From the NCBI GenBank assembly GCA_903880015.1, contig CAIRNS010000007.1, forward strand, positions 184,489 to 248,488: 64,000 nucleotides of DNA, written 5' to 3'. Shown here one piece after another: positions 1 through 8,589 of this stretch. Under the pieces are notes generated by a model. That model saw only the letters and a program-made list of their open reading frames with translations. It had not been told where the DNA came from and did no database searches. Every line of letters starts with the position of its first letter. Position 1 is the first letter of the stretch. The stretch comes from an uncultured Elusimicrobia bacterium (GTDB lineage: Bacteria; Elusimicrobiota; Endomicrobiia; Endomicrobiales; CAIRNS01). The position numbers and the translations under genes are program-made.

Positions 1-2
1 CG

Positions 3-656
3 GCGGGGTTCATCCGGCGCCAGCACCGGGCTCTTTTCGGCATGGTTTCCGGAGAGATTAAGTATGACCGCTTATCCGATTTTGTTCTTGAGAAAGAGAA
101 ACTGATCAATTACGGCTATTACGAGAACGAAATTATTCTTATCAAACGCTTTGGCGCGGCAATCTTTTCGCCGGAGTCGCACATTATCCGCGAAATGATA
201 AAACTGGCTTTCGCTCAGTACTGGTCGCTGCGTTCGTATAATTTCATACTGGACTATGAATTGCAAACGGCTCAGAAACTGTTGGCGAAGCTGCCGCCGT
301 ATTACAAATTTTGGAGCATTCCGGGTGCCTATCAGCGCTTTTCAACCGAAGCGACGAGTTTTGACAGAGATAAGATAAGCATCGTCGATTCTCTGTATAA
401 TGTGATTGCGAGCGTCGCGCAGGTAGAGTCCGATTGGCATCTGCGGACGCTGCATGCCAGCGTCAACTCCGTTTTTGAGATTGAAGAATTGCATAAGACG
501 GTCGAAACAAAAATTGAGCACATCACGGATTCCTACAATTCCGCCCGCGAGTTTTTGTCAACGAACTTCTTTATATTACTTGATATTATCTTTTTCCTGT
601 CCCTCGTGTGGTCGATTTTGGATACATTCCTGTTGTGGAAACTGACCGTTAAATAG
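3..656 (+). CDS. Hypothetical membrane-anchored protein, 5' end outside the window
   Basis: The reading frame is open from base 3, so the gene probably begins before the window; the first ATG is at 42. The visible part is mostly helical, with alternating charged and hydrophobic stretches. It ends in one strong hydrophobic segment (about residues 180-200 counted from the ATG at 42) and a short basic tail, giving a C-terminal membrane anchor. The layout of a soluble helical body followed by a last-30-residue transmembrane helix loosely recalls the RMD1/DUF155 family, but I see no decisive motif and leave it unnamed. A 116-bp gap without a clear terminator separates it from the next gene. Confidence 0.6.
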   Translation, partial: AGFIRRQHRALFGMVSGEIKYDRLSDFVLEKEKLINYGYYENEIILIKRFGAAIFSPESHIIREMIKLAFAQYWSLRSYNFILDYELQTAQKLLAKLPPYYKFWSIPGAYQRFSTEATSFDRDKISIVDSLYNVIASVAQVESDWHLRTLHASVNSVFEIEELHKTVETKIEHITDSYNSAREFLSTNFFILLDIIFFLSLVWSILDTFLLWKLTVK

Positions 657-736
657 GATGATGTTTTATTGCGCAGCAGGAATGATTCTCAATCAGTGAA
701 TGGCCACCGCGTGTTGTCTTCGACATGCCATGGACA

Positions 737-765
737 TTGAGCGTTTATGGGGAAAATGGTAAGAT
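737..765 (+). promoter_or_regulatory. Possible promoter of the envelope cluster
   Basis: TTGAGC (737-742), a 17-bp spacer and TAAGAT (760-765). The -10 box ends 7 nt before the ATG at 773 and no Shine-Dalgarno sequence precedes that ATG, so a transcript from here would be leaderless or nearly so. The -10 box is a modest match. Confidence 0.35.
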
Positions 766-772
766 AGAATAT

Positions 773-1453
773 ATGAAATATTTGCGCATCGTCGTCGCAC
801 TTGTTCTGATTCCTGTAGTTGGGGCCGTGATGTATGAATTGTTTTATCTGGTTGCCGGCATGGCAGCAAACATTACGGAGAGCACGCTGCCGTTCTGGCT
901 GGGATTGGGAATCTATTTTCTGTTCCAGCTTATTTTTGCCAAACCCCTGCGTGTCTATGTGTTCGGCCACGAACTCACTCACGCTTTGGCGGGGATACTG
1001 AGCGGCGCAAAAATAAAAAAATTCAATGTGGCGGCAACGGGCGGCAGCGTCGTTCTGACAAAAACAAATATCTGGATTGCCTTGTCGCCTTATTTTGTGC
1101 CCGTGTACACCGTTATTCTGTTGTGCGTTTACGGGGTAGCAGGGTGGTGGTGGCCGGTCAGTGAGTATCATTCATGGTTTCTCTTTGCCATGGGATTTAG
1201 CTTGTCGTTTCATTTCGCATTGACGCACTATGCGTTGATGCAGGGACAAAAAGACCTTGAATCATTCGGTGTGTTTTTTTCTGCCGTCATTGTGTTGCTG
1301 GTTAACGGGTTGGTTATAGCAGTGTTGTTGAAAGTGCTGTTTCCGCGTGATGTTGTCCTGAGCTCATATTTCGCGGCTGCGGCTGGCCGTACCGTATTGC
1401 TCTATCAATGGATGGGGGAAAAATCATGGGTTGTTTTCCAAAAGATGAGATAA
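773..1453 (+). CDS. M50B-like membrane protein with HELTH zinc motif
   Basis: A 226-residue multi-pass membrane protein. Residues 66-70 read HELTH, an HEXXH zinc-protease motif at the end of a membrane segment, followed by an ALAGILSG-type stretch and a Gly-Gly-rich loop as in M50B-like proteins. The second M50 metal-binding motif (NPDG/LDG type) is not obvious, so activity is uncertain. I chose the ATG at 773 over 725 because the extra 16 residues are polar and the protein then begins with a hydrophobic segment. The end overlaps the next gene by 28 nt, which implies co-transcription with the kinase-like protein and ABC exporter. It could be an inactive M50 relative. Confidence 0.6.
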   Translation: MKYLRIVVALVLIPVVGAVMYELFYLVAGMAANITESTLPFWLGLGIYFLFQLIFAKPLRVYVFGHELTHALAGILSGAKIKKFNVAATGGSVVLTKTNIWIALSPYFVPVYTVILLCVYGVAGWWWPVSEYHSWFLFAMGFSLSFHFALTHYALMQGQKDLESFGVFFSAVIVLLVNGLVIAVLLKVLFPRDVVLSSYFAAAAGRTVLLYQWMGEKSWVVFQKMR

Positions 1454-2010
1454 AAAGAAAGTTGTTCCATGCGTTGTCGCTGATATATATCGCCGTGTAC
1501 TGGTTTTTCCCGCGCCCGGTCATTGTTTGGGGCATGGGGGCGGTACTCCTTATTGTCGTCGGTGGAGAATGGGCGCGATGGAAATCGCCGGCATTTGACC
1601 GGTGGATATTGCGGGTGTTGGGCGGGGTTCACCGCGCGCATGAAGAGGGAGCGGTCAGCGGGCTTCCTTGGACATTGTCGGGCTCGTATCTGGCCATGCT
1701 GTTGTTCCCGCAGAAAGATGTGGTGATGGTCGGACTATTATATATGGCTCTGGGCGACGCCGCGGCGGCTCTTTTCGGACGTGCGTTCGGGAAAACAAAA
1801 CTGATAGCCGGGAAATCGCTTGAAGGCAGCTCGGCCTGTTTCATCGTCTGTTTTTTCATCGGCTGGTATTTTCTGGGTGTTCCCTTGGCGATTATTGGCG
1901 CGCTTGTCGCTACGATTATTGAACTCATTCCCTGGCCGCTTAACGATAATTTCTGGATGCCCCTCATTTCCGCCGCCCTGCTGGGCGTGTTGCGTACCGT
2001 CATTCACTAG
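1426..2010 (+). CDS. Diacylglycerol/polyprenol kinase-like membrane protein (SEC59/VTE5 family)
   Basis: A 194-residue, largely hydrophobic protein. It has the family's N-terminal KRKLFH motif and a central motif in which LGDAAAALFGR precedes a KSLEGS segment, typical of CTP-dependent dolichol, phytol and diacylglycerol kinases related to CdsA. The likely substrate is a membrane lipid alcohol, but the exact one cannot be read. The ATG at 1426 is preferred because GGGGGAAA lies about 7 nt upstream; an in-frame ATG at 1408 lacks this. The gene overlaps the M50B-like gene and is followed 7 nt later by the ABC ATPase. Confidence 0.7.
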   Translation: MGCFPKDEIKRKLFHALSLIYIAVYWFFPRPVIVWGMGAVLLIVVGGEWARWKSPAFDRWILRVLGGVHRAHEEGAVSGLPWTLSGSYLAMLLFPQKDVVMVGLLYMALGDAAAALFGRAFGKTKLIAGKSLEGSSACFIVCFFIGWYFLGVPLAIIGALVATIIELIPWPLNDNFWMPLISAALLGVLRTVIH

Positions 2011-2017
2011 GTGATCT

Positions 2018-2773
2018 ATGTTTGCCATTGAAACCATTGGACTCACGAAAAAATTCAATACAACCGTTGCCGTCAATGACCTCAATCTGCACGTGCCCCC
2101 CGGGGAGATTTTTGCATTTTTAGGGCCCAATGGTGCCGGCAAAACGACGACGGTAAAATTGCTGTCAGGGCTTTTGCGCCCCACTGCCGGCCGCGTGCTG
2201 TTAGGCGGCATTGATCTGGCTCAGTCGCCTCAGGAAGCGAAGTCGATTATTGGTTTGGTGTCTGAACAGCCGTTTGTGTATCAGCATCTGACGGGTTTTG
2301 AATTTATGCGGTTCGTAGGCGATTTATACCGGGTGCCGGTTGAAGAACAGGCGGAGAAAATACCCGAATTGCTGAAAATGTTTGAGCTTTCTGAACAGGA
2401 ACATCAGCTCATCCTATCGTATTCGCACGGCATGAAACAAAAATTGGTTTTGGCGAGCGTGCTCCTGCATCGCCCGAAAATACTTTTGCTTGACGAGCCG
2501 CTGGTTGGATTAGACCCTAAAAGTGCGCGACTGGTAAAAGAAATCTTCGCCGAGCTTTCGCATCGCGGCGTAACCGTTTTCATGTGCACGCATGTCCTTG
2601 AGATTGCCGAGCGTCTTGCCGGCAGGATCGCTATCCTTTCCCGGGGCAGTGTCATCGCTCAGGGCACGCTCGAAGAATTACGGGAACAGCGGGCAGCGTC
2701 GACAACGCTGGAAGATATTTTTCTGGCGGTCACCGGCGGAATACAGTACGGCGATCTGCTTAAATATTTATGA
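2018..2773 (+). CDS. ABC transporter ATP-binding protein
   Basis: A 251-residue ATPase of the ABC-2 exporter type. Walker A is GPNGAGKT (residues 36-43), a Q-loop-like SEQPF segment follows near residue 85, the signature is a variant (YSHGMKQK instead of LSGGQ), and Walker B plus D-loop read LLLDEPLVGLD. An H-loop histidine lies in CTHVLE. The variant signature is common in ATPases of drug and polymer exporters. The stop codon overlaps the ATG of the permease (ATGA), so the two should be translationally coupled subunits. The exported substrate is unknown. Confidence 0.9.
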   Translation: MFAIETIGLTKKFNTTVAVNDLNLHVPPGEIFAFLGPNGAGKTTTVKLLSGLLRPTAGRVLLGGIDLAQSPQEAKSIIGLVSEQPFVYQHLTGFEFMRFVGDLYRVPVEEQAEKIPELLKMFELSEQEHQLILSYSHGMKQKLVLASVLLHRPKILLLDEPLVGLDPKSARLVKEIFAELSHRGVTVFMCTHVLEIAERLAGRIAILSRGSVIAQGTLEELREQRAASTTLEDIFLAVTGGIQYGDLLKYL

Positions 2774-4413
2774 AGCAACTGCTCACATTGCATTTCCTGA
2801 TTATCCGCAATCGCGTCCGCAGTTTAACTTTGCTTGACGACATTAAGATCGCCGTCTTCTCGTTTATCGGCATTGTTTTTCTTTCCGCTATGTATGTGGT
2901 CGCCTGGCGTTTTATGAGTTATCTTAACGGCGTGGCAATTATCGGCCCTTTGCTGGTCAACAAGCTGATGGGCATGATTTATCTGACCGCATTCTCGATG
3001 GTCATATTTTCAGGAATCATCACCTCTTTTTCAACGCTGTTCTCCAGTACTGACCTTCGCTGGTTGATGGCGACACCCGTTAATACGACAGCGGTGTTTG
3101 TCGTAAAAGCGATTGAGACGGCTTTTTATTCGTCGTGGATGGTGGTACTTTCCCTGCTGCCGCTGCTGATAGGGTTTGCCCAGGTGAAATCAGCGCCCTG
3201 GTGGTTTATTGGTTACGCACTGACCGTAACCACCATCTTTTTGTTGGGAGCAGGGTTTATCGGGACACTGCTGGCTATTGCCGTAACGCGCTTGTTTCCC
3301 GCCCGTCCCGCCCGGGATTTTGTGATGGTTTCCGGCATCATTTTTGTGATGGGAGGGTTGGCGTTGCTGCGCCTTTTGCAGCCGGAAAAACTGGTGCAAC
3401 CCGACAGCCTCGTTACGATTGAGCATTATTTGGAATATCTCAACGCGCCGGTAGCGCGGCTGTTGCCGTCATGGTGGGCGATGCGCGCATTATTTTCGGC
3501 GGTCTCCGGCGCGTATGGTTCGATGGTTGTTTACAGCGGTCTTATAACTGCGTTTACCGGCAGTATTTTCTGCGGGGCAGTCGTTATGGCGCACCGCTGG
3601 TTTGTTTTCGGTTGGGCGGAGAATATCACTACGGGAACCAGCAAAAAGAGCGTGAGAACTTTCACTCCCGCGTGGCGTTCCCGGCAATCGCTTATTTTTC
3701 TCAAAAAAGATATTACTATTTTTTTTAGAGATCCCAATCAGTGGTCGCAGATACTCATCCTGGCTGTCCTTGCGCTGGTGTATCTTTTCAGTTTATATAA
3801 ACTCCCGCTGGATACCTGGTATCTGCAGAATATGGTCGCATTTTTGAATGTGGGGCTCGTCGGTTTTATAATGGCTGCTGTATCGCTCCGGTTTGTGTTT
3901 CCGTTGATAAGCATTGAACATCATACGCTGTGGCTGTTTCGTTCGGGACCGCTGTCGATGGGCCGCTTCCTGATTGCAAAATTATTGTTTGGTGCAAGTG
4001 CTGTCCTCGCGATGGGAGGGGTCCTTATTTTCATATCGAATTATATTATGAAATCGGCGGGACAGGTCTTTGTTTTGACGGTTATTGCCGGCGTGATGAT
4101 GGGTATCGCTCTTCCCTGTATGGCGCTAGGCATGGGTGCGATGTTCCCCGTTTTCAACACTGACAATATCGCTCAGATAGAATCCTCTTTGGGCGGCGTA
4201 TTTTTCATGATTTGCGCGCTGGCGTATCTGACCGTACATGGCCTACTATGGGCTATACCGATACGAAACTATTACGGTCAGAAAATGGGTATTGCCTCAC
4301 TGACGGGCGCGCATCTTGCGGGCGTCGGGACGGTGCTGATAGCGGTCAATCTGTTGTTTAGCATTGTTCCTTTATACGCAGGGTATCGGAACATTAGATC
4401 GATTGAATTGTAA
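2770..4413 (+). CDS. ABC-2-like exporter permease, 547 aa
   Basis: A long integral membrane protein with about a dozen hydrophobic segments in two halves, separated by a basic cytoplasmic loop near residues 285-320. It has no nucleotide-binding domain and no signal peptide. Size and layout suit the 'putative ABC exporter' permeases that pair with a single ATPase. The ATGA overlap with the ATPase gene supports this. The polysaccharide deacetylase lies 12 nt downstream, so the pair may act on an envelope compound, which is inference. Confidence 0.75.
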   Translation: MKQLLTLHFLIIRNRVRSLTLLDDIKIAVFSFIGIVFLSAMYVVAWRFMSYLNGVAIIGPLLVNKLMGMIYLTAFSMVIFSGIITSFSTLFSSTDLRWLMATPVNTTAVFVVKAIETAFYSSWMVVLSLLPLLIGFAQVKSAPWWFIGYALTVTTIFLLGAGFIGTLLAIAVTRLFPARPARDFVMVSGIIFVMGGLALLRLLQPEKLVQPDSLVTIEHYLEYLNAPVARLLPSWWAMRALFSAVSGAYGSMVVYSGLITAFTGSIFCGAVVMAHRWFVFGWAENITTGTSKKSVRTFTPAWRSRQSLIFLKKDITIFFRDPNQWSQILILAVLALVYLFSLYKLPLDTWYLQNMVAFLNVGLVGFIMAAVSLRFVFPLISIEHHTLWLFRSGPLSMGRFLIAKLLFGASAVLAMGGVLIFISNYIMKSAGQVFVLTVIAGVMMGIALPCMALGMGAMFPVFNTDNIAQIESSLGGVFFMICALAYLTVHGLLWAIPIRNYYGQKMGIASLTGAHLAGVGTVLIAVNLLFSIVPLYAGYRNIRSIEL

Positions 4414-4425
4414 AGGGGTATGCGC

Positions 4426-5097
4426 ATGAAAAAATTATTAGTTGTGATGGCAGTGTGCTGTAGCGTCTGTGCGATTGCATTCGGGAAACCCGCATTTTAT
4501 GCGCAGGGCAGCGGAGACAAAAAAATTGTTGCACTGAGCTTTGACGACGGCCCCGGACCGTACACCGCGCGTGTTTTGGCAATTTTGAAGGAGCATGCGG
4601 TACAGGCCACTTTTTTTATGGAGGGACAACAGGCGCAGTCCCGGCCGCAGTTCGTCGCGGCGGTCAAAGACGGCGGGCACGAAATCGGCAATCACACCTA
4701 CAGCCATATAAATTATTATGCGTACAAGAAGCAGGATAAGGAACAGGTGCTTACGCGGGAAATCTTGCAGGCGGAACAAGCTATTATGCGTACTACGGGT
4801 GTAAAGCCCCATCTTCTGCGGATGCCTAACGGCTATTCAAAGGGCTGGGCGCGGGAACTGGTCGCACAGCAGGGGTATGAAATGGTAAATTGGTCGTTTG
4901 GTTGCGATTGGAAAAAGATTCCGGCGGCGGAGCTGTATGCGGTGTATGCAAAAAACATCCATCCGGGCGCCATTTTTCTTATGCACGACGGCGGAAAGAA
5001 CCGGCAGACAACCGTTGACATGCTGCCAAAACTTATCGATGAAATAAAGCGGCAGGGCTATGACATAGTCACCGTCGGTCAACTGCTGGGGATATGA
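4426..5097 (+). CDS. Secreted polysaccharide deacetylase (NodB domain)
   Basis: A 223-residue protein with an N-terminal signal peptide (about residues 1-20) and a complete NodB/CE4 domain. SFDDGP provides the catalytic base and first metal aspartate, HEIGNHTYSH gives the two metal histidines, RMPNGY is the third motif, and LMHDGG gives the late catalytic histidine. It should remove N-acetyl groups from a GlcNAc-containing envelope polymer outside the inner membrane. The ATG at 4426 is preferred to 4420 because the AAGGGG ribosome site would sit too close to 4420. It is the last gene of the envelope cluster and converges on the tRNA gene. Confidence 0.88.
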   Translation: MKKLLVVMAVCCSVCAIAFGKPAFYAQGSGDKKIVALSFDDGPGPYTARVLAILKEHAVQATFFMEGQQAQSRPQFVAAVKDGGHEIGNHTYSHINYYAYKKQDKEQVLTREILQAEQAIMRTTGVKPHLLRMPNGYSKGWARELVAQQGYEMVNWSFGCDWKKIPAAELYAVYAKNIHPGAIFLMHDGGKNRQTTVDMLPKLIDEIKRQGYDIVTVGQLLGI

Positions 5098-5135
5098 ACT
5101 GCGGGAAAGATTTTCGTGCGGAGGGAAATATATAA

Positions 5136-5221
5136 TGCCGAGGGAGAGAATTGAACTCTCACGCCACCTGAGTGACTCGAGATTTTGAGTCTCGCGCGTC
5201 TGCCAGTTCCGCCACCTCGGC
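5136..5221 (-). tRNA. tRNA-Leu (CAA anticodon)
   Basis: Read on the minus strand, the 86-nt gene begins GCCGAGG and ends CCUCGGC plus discriminator A, forming a perfect 7-bp acceptor stem. The anticodon arm is CGAGA / UCUCG with loop CUCAAAA, placing CAA at positions 34-36 (decodes UUG). A long class II variable arm and a T-arm with GUUCAAU follow. CCA is not encoded. It lies convergent to the deacetylase gene. Confidence 0.95.
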
Positions 5222-5230
5222 AATAAATAG

Positions 5231-5260
5231 TGTATAGTGCACAGTCAAACTCACCTGCAA
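5231..5260 (-). promoter_or_regulatory. Possible promoter of tRNA-Leu
   Basis: On the minus strand, TTGCAG (5260-5255), an 18-bp spacer and TATACA (5236-5231) place the start of transcription a few bases before the tRNA 5' end. It is divergent from the response-regulator promoter in the same 138-bp gap. Confidence 0.4.
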
Positions 5261-5301
5261 GACATTGCCATTCTATCTAAAAAGTAGTGCATCCGTCAAG
5301 T

Positions 5302-5330
5302 TTGACAGTCATTAAAATAAATATTACAAT
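5302..5330 (+). promoter_or_regulatory. Promoter of the response regulator-rlmD unit
   Basis: Consensus-quality promoter: TTGACA (5302-5307), 17-bp spacer, TACAAT (5325-5330). The -35 box is part of a small inverted repeat (GTCAA-GT-TTGAC). An ATG follows the -10 box by 6 nt, at 5337. Confidence 0.75.
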
Positions 5331-5336
5331 AAGCAT

Positions 5337-5363
5337 ATGAAATCTCGGGAAGAAACACTATGA
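5337..5363 (+). CDS. Possible 8-codon leader ORF coupled to the response regulator
   Basis: An ATG placed exactly where transcription from the 5302-5330 promoter should start opens an 8-codon frame (MKSREETL). Its TGA overlaps the ATG of the response regulator (ATGA at 5360). It would be translated from a leaderless mRNA and pass ribosomes to the next gene, whose own ribosome site (GGGAAG) is weak. An ORF this short could arise by chance. Confidence 0.3.
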   Translation: MKSREETL

Positions 5364-6319
5364 CCGCTATTAAAGCGCGCATGCTTATCGCTGACGACGA
5401 TGAAGGCATCAGGCAGTTGCTTTCAAATGAGTTTTTGCGGCTTGGCTATGCGGTTGATGTCGCTTTTGATGGCGAAGACGCCATTGAAAAATTAAATCAG
5501 GCAAAATACGATATTATTATTACCGACCTGAAAATGCCGCGCGTTGACGGCGTTCAAGTGCTGCATGCGGCAAAGAAAAAATATCCGGAGACAGAAGTGA
5601 TTATGGTGACCGGGTATGCAACGGTCGAAAATGCCGTCCAGACGATGAAGGACGGGGCTTATGATTTTATTCAGAAACCCTTTGACCTCGAAGAGCTGGT
5701 GATACTGGTGGAAAAGGCGATGGAACGCAGTGAGATGAAAACACTCATCGCGCTCTACGAAAGCAGTCGCGCTATTTTTGCAAGCGTCAAGCTTGAAGAC
5801 CTTTTCCCGGTCATGATTCATCTGCTCAAAAAAGTCATCGGGGCGGACCAGATTGCCTTGCAGCTCATAGATTCCCAAGACCAGTTCTATTTGGCGGCGG
5901 CGTCGTTTTCGCTGGTGTATTATCCGTACAAAAACGATTACGCCGTTCTTTCCCAGCGGCTATTGGCTGCTGAGCGCTTCAGTGAGGCGCCCATCGTGCT
6001 GAGAACTTCAGCGGCAGCTGACCCGCTGCTGAGCGGATTATTCACCGGTTCCGAGGTCATCCGCCTGGTAGCGCATCCGCTTAAACTAAACAATAAAAAT
6101 TTGGGCATACTCTATCTCGAGCGTGAAAACTTCAACGCTGAATTCTCGCCGTCTTCTCTGCGCAATCTTTCCATATTTGTTGCTCAGCTTGCGCAGGCGA
6201 TTGCCAATACCCAGTTGTATGACAAGCTTGCTCTTAAGGTTTCCGAACTCGAAGAATGCAAGAAACTATATTCCGCCCATTCTCTTCCCACAGAATCCTC
6301 CCGTGAAATTGATTGTTGA
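5360..6319 (+). CDS. Orphan response regulator, REC plus GAF-like domain
   Basis: A 319-residue protein. The N-terminal receiver domain (about 6-125) has the acidic pocket at D12-D14, phospho-acceptor D56 in DIIITDLKMP, and the conserved lysine in FIQKPF. After a helical linker a GAF-like sensor region (about 140-285) follows, then a short helix. There is no DNA-binding, GGDEF, HD or kinase output domain, and no histidine kinase is nearby. Output may be through protein contacts. The 3' end overlaps the rlmD start by 17 nt, an unusual pairing of a signalling protein with an rRNA methyltransferase. Confidence 0.85.
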   Translation: MTAIKARMLIADDDEGIRQLLSNEFLRLGYAVDVAFDGEDAIEKLNQAKYDIIITDLKMPRVDGVQVLHAAKKKYPETEVIMVTGYATVENAVQTMKDGAYDFIQKPFDLEELVILVEKAMERSEMKTLIALYESSRAIFASVKLEDLFPVMIHLLKKVIGADQIALQLIDSQDQFYLAAASFSLVYYPYKNDYAVLSQRLLAAERFSEAPIVLRTSAAADPLLSGLFTGSEVIRLVAHPLKLNNKNLGILYLERENFNAEFSPSSLRNLSIFVAQLAQAIANTQLYDKLALKVSELEECKKLYSAHSLPTESSREIDC

Positions 6320-7667
6320 TAAAATCGTCTACCCCGGCCGTAGTTTAGCGACGGGGGAAGACGGCATCGTTGTTTTCAGCGATGGTGCTCTTCCCGGCGA
6401 ACACATTGATGTTCTGGTAACCAAAAACAAAAAAACATACAAAGAAGCATCTCTGCAATCAATCGACCAGCCCTCTCCCGACCGGGTCGTTCCCCGTTGC
6501 CCGTCGTTTGGCGCGTGCGGCGGATGCACTTTTCAGCATACCACCTACGCTCACCAGCTCCACATCAAGGATACCTATGTCCGGGAACTTCTCCTGCCGT
6601 GGATTGCAGCCATTAAGCCGTTTATTGCCAGCCCCGAGGAGTGGCACTACCGCAATAAAATGGAATTTAGTTTTTTTGACGGCAGGAGCCCTCTTTCTCC
6701 AGGGGCACCCATAAAATCAGCAGTGTCACTGGGACTGCACCAAAGAAAAGAGTTTAACCGTTATTTCCCGGTGCCGCCATGCTTTATTTGCGACAGTGAT
6801 TTTTTGCCCGTTATAGATGAGATAGTGCGGTTCGCCCGCGCTTCCGGGCAAGGCGTCTATGACAAAAGATCTCATCAGGGATTTTTTCGCCATCTCGTGA
6901 TGCGTAAATCAAAGCGCAAAAACCAGGTCCTGATCAATCTCGTTACCAACATCGCGCCTGAACTCTCACCCCCTTATTTTGAGACTCTCCTTGCCGCCTT
7001 GCCGCCCTCGGTCGCGAGCGTGTATTGGACGCAGAACGGCGGTATTTCCGACGCGGTGAATGTTGATATTCTGACCTTGCTCCGCGGTGAACCGGCCATT
7101 GAAGAATTACTGACGGTGCGTAATCGTTCGTATGCGTTTCTCATTTCACCGTTTTCCTTTTTTCAGACCAACACGCTGGGCACCGAAAAACTCTATGACA
7201 CGGTTCTTTCGCTGCTTGAGCCGGCTTCTACCGATAGTGTACTTGACCTGTATTGCGGAACCGGTACTATCGGGATAGTACTGGCGCCCTTTGTGCAGAC
7301 AGTGTTGGGCGTCGAGCAAGTGGAGTCAGCCGTTGAAAACGCCCGAGAAAACGCCCGCCGTAACGGTGTCGAGAACATTTCTTTTGCCGCAGGATCCGTC
7401 GAAAAATGGATAAAAAAAGAAGATATTCCGCCCTGCAACGCCATAGTGGTCGATCCTCCCCGCGGCGGATTATCGAACAAGGTGATTGATTTTATCGTGC
7501 GCTGCAGTCCTGCAAAAATAGTGTATGTTTCCTGCAATCCGGCGACCCTTGCCCGCGACTTGACGGCGATGACCGCCCGTGGATTTTCGGTTGATTGTAT
7601 TGTTCCCATTGACATGTTTCCCCAAACCTACCATGTTGAAATCGTTGTTTCACTGAGGAAAACATGA
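6303..7667 (+). CDS. rlmD: 23S rRNA (uracil-C5)-methyltransferase, RlmD/RumA family
   Basis: About 454 residues from the GTG at 6303. A TRAM domain comes first, then cysteines that should hold a 4Fe-4S cluster (C66, C72, C75 and C160 or C163). The SAM-binding fold follows with VLDLYCGTGTIG and VDPPRGG, and the catalytic cysteine is C411 in SCNPATLARD. The protein should methylate a uracil of 23S rRNA, probably the U1939 equivalent; an RlmCD-type dual specificity cannot be excluded. The frame extends upstream to 6123 inside the response regulator, but that part is unlike the family, so the GTG at the TRAM start is preferred although its ribosome site is weak. Confidence 0.88.
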   Translation: MKLIVDKIVYPGRSLATGEDGIVVFSDGALPGEHIDVLVTKNKKTYKEASLQSIDQPSPDRVVPRCPSFGACGGCTFQHTTYAHQLHIKDTYVRELLLPWIAAIKPFIASPEEWHYRNKMEFSFFDGRSPLSPGAPIKSAVSLGLHQRKEFNRYFPVPPCFICDSDFLPVIDEIVRFARASGQGVYDKRSHQGFFRHLVMRKSKRKNQVLINLVTNIAPELSPPYFETLLAALPPSVASVYWTQNGGISDAVNVDILTLLRGEPAIEELLTVRNRSYAFLISPFSFFQTNTLGTEKLYDTVLSLLEPASTDSVLDLYCGTGTIGIVLAPFVQTVLGVEQVESAVENARENARRNGVENISFAAGSVEKWIKKEDIPPCNAIVVDPPRGGLSNKVIDFIVRCSPAKIVYVSCNPATLARDLTAMTARGFSVDCIVPIDMFPQTYHVEIVVSLRKT

Positions 7668-7707
7668 CAATACTGAACGGGAAGATCGGTGCCGGGTTCT
7701 TAGCGAT

Positions 7708-8589
7708 ATGACAACTGAATATCATATTCCCGTTATGGCTGAAACTGCTGCTGAGTTCCTCGTGGGGAATCCTGCGGGAACGTGTGTTGACTGCACGCTG
7801 GGCGGTGGTGGGCATACGGCATATCTGCTGGAACGCTATCCGCTGCTGCACATCATCGGTATTGATTGTGATGCGCAGGCAATCGCGGTTGCCGGCGAAC
7901 GGCTGGCAGTATTTGGCGACAGGGTGCGGCTCGTCCGTGACAATTTCAAAAACATCCGTACCGTCATTAACGATTGTGGATTGACAACCGTTGACGGCGT
8001 GCTTGCCGACCTGGGCGTTTCATCCCGCCAGTTTGACGACAAGCTGCGGGGATTTAGTTTTGAATCGCCGATACTGGATATGCGTATGGACGATCGCGAC
8101 GGTTCCGGTGCGATGGATCTGGTTAATACCACCGAAGAAGGGGCTCTTGCCGATATCTTGTACCGATACGGCGACGAACGGCGCTCGCGACAGATCGCGC
8201 GGCGGATAGTTGAGTCGCGGCGCATACAACGCATAACCTCGGGAGCAGAACTCGCCGATATCGTGGCGAGCGCCAAAAGGCGCACCGGCAGGACGCATCC
8301 GGCGACGACCGTGTTTCAGGCGCTGCGCATCGCCGTTAACGGCGAGATGGATAACCTCCGTAGTTTGCTTGACGCTATACCGTTGGTGGTGAACACCGGT
8401 GGGCGGGCGGTGGTCATCAGTTATCATTCACTTGAGGACCGCATGGTCAAGCAGTCGTTTCGTTCCCTGCGCCTTCGGGAAGAAGGCGGCGCTGTTCTGT
8501 TGACAAAAAAACCCCGGGAAGCTTCCGATGAAGAGATTTCGGTCAATCCGCGTTCCCGCAGTGCAAAATTAAGGGCAATTCAATTATGA
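7708..8589 (+). CDS. rsmH: 16S rRNA (cytosine1402-N4)-methyltransferase
   Basis: A 293-residue RsmH (MraW). The N-terminal HIPVM motif is followed by the SAM-binding GGGGHT loop, then DLGVSSRQFD, RMDDRDG-like and YHSLEDR motifs typical of this family, and a C-terminal NPRSRSAKLRA tail. It methylates C1402 in the 16S P-site. It opens the dcw cluster as in most bacteria, but no mraZ lies in front: only 40 bp separate it from rlmD. The end overlaps ftsL (ATGA). Confidence 0.96.
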   Translation: MTTEYHIPVMAETAAEFLVGNPAGTCVDCTLGGGGHTAYLLERYPLLHIIGIDCDAQAIAVAGERLAVFGDRVRLVRDNFKNIRTVINDCGLTTVDGVLADLGVSSRQFDDKLRGFSFESPILDMRMDDRDGSGAMDLVNTTEEGALADILYRYGDERRSRQIARRIVESRRIQRITSGAELADIVASAKRRTGRTHPATTVFQALRIAVNGEMDNLRSLLDAIPLVVNTGGRAVVISYHSLEDRMVKQSFRSLRLREEGGAVLLTKKPREASDEEISVNPRSRSAKLRAIQL

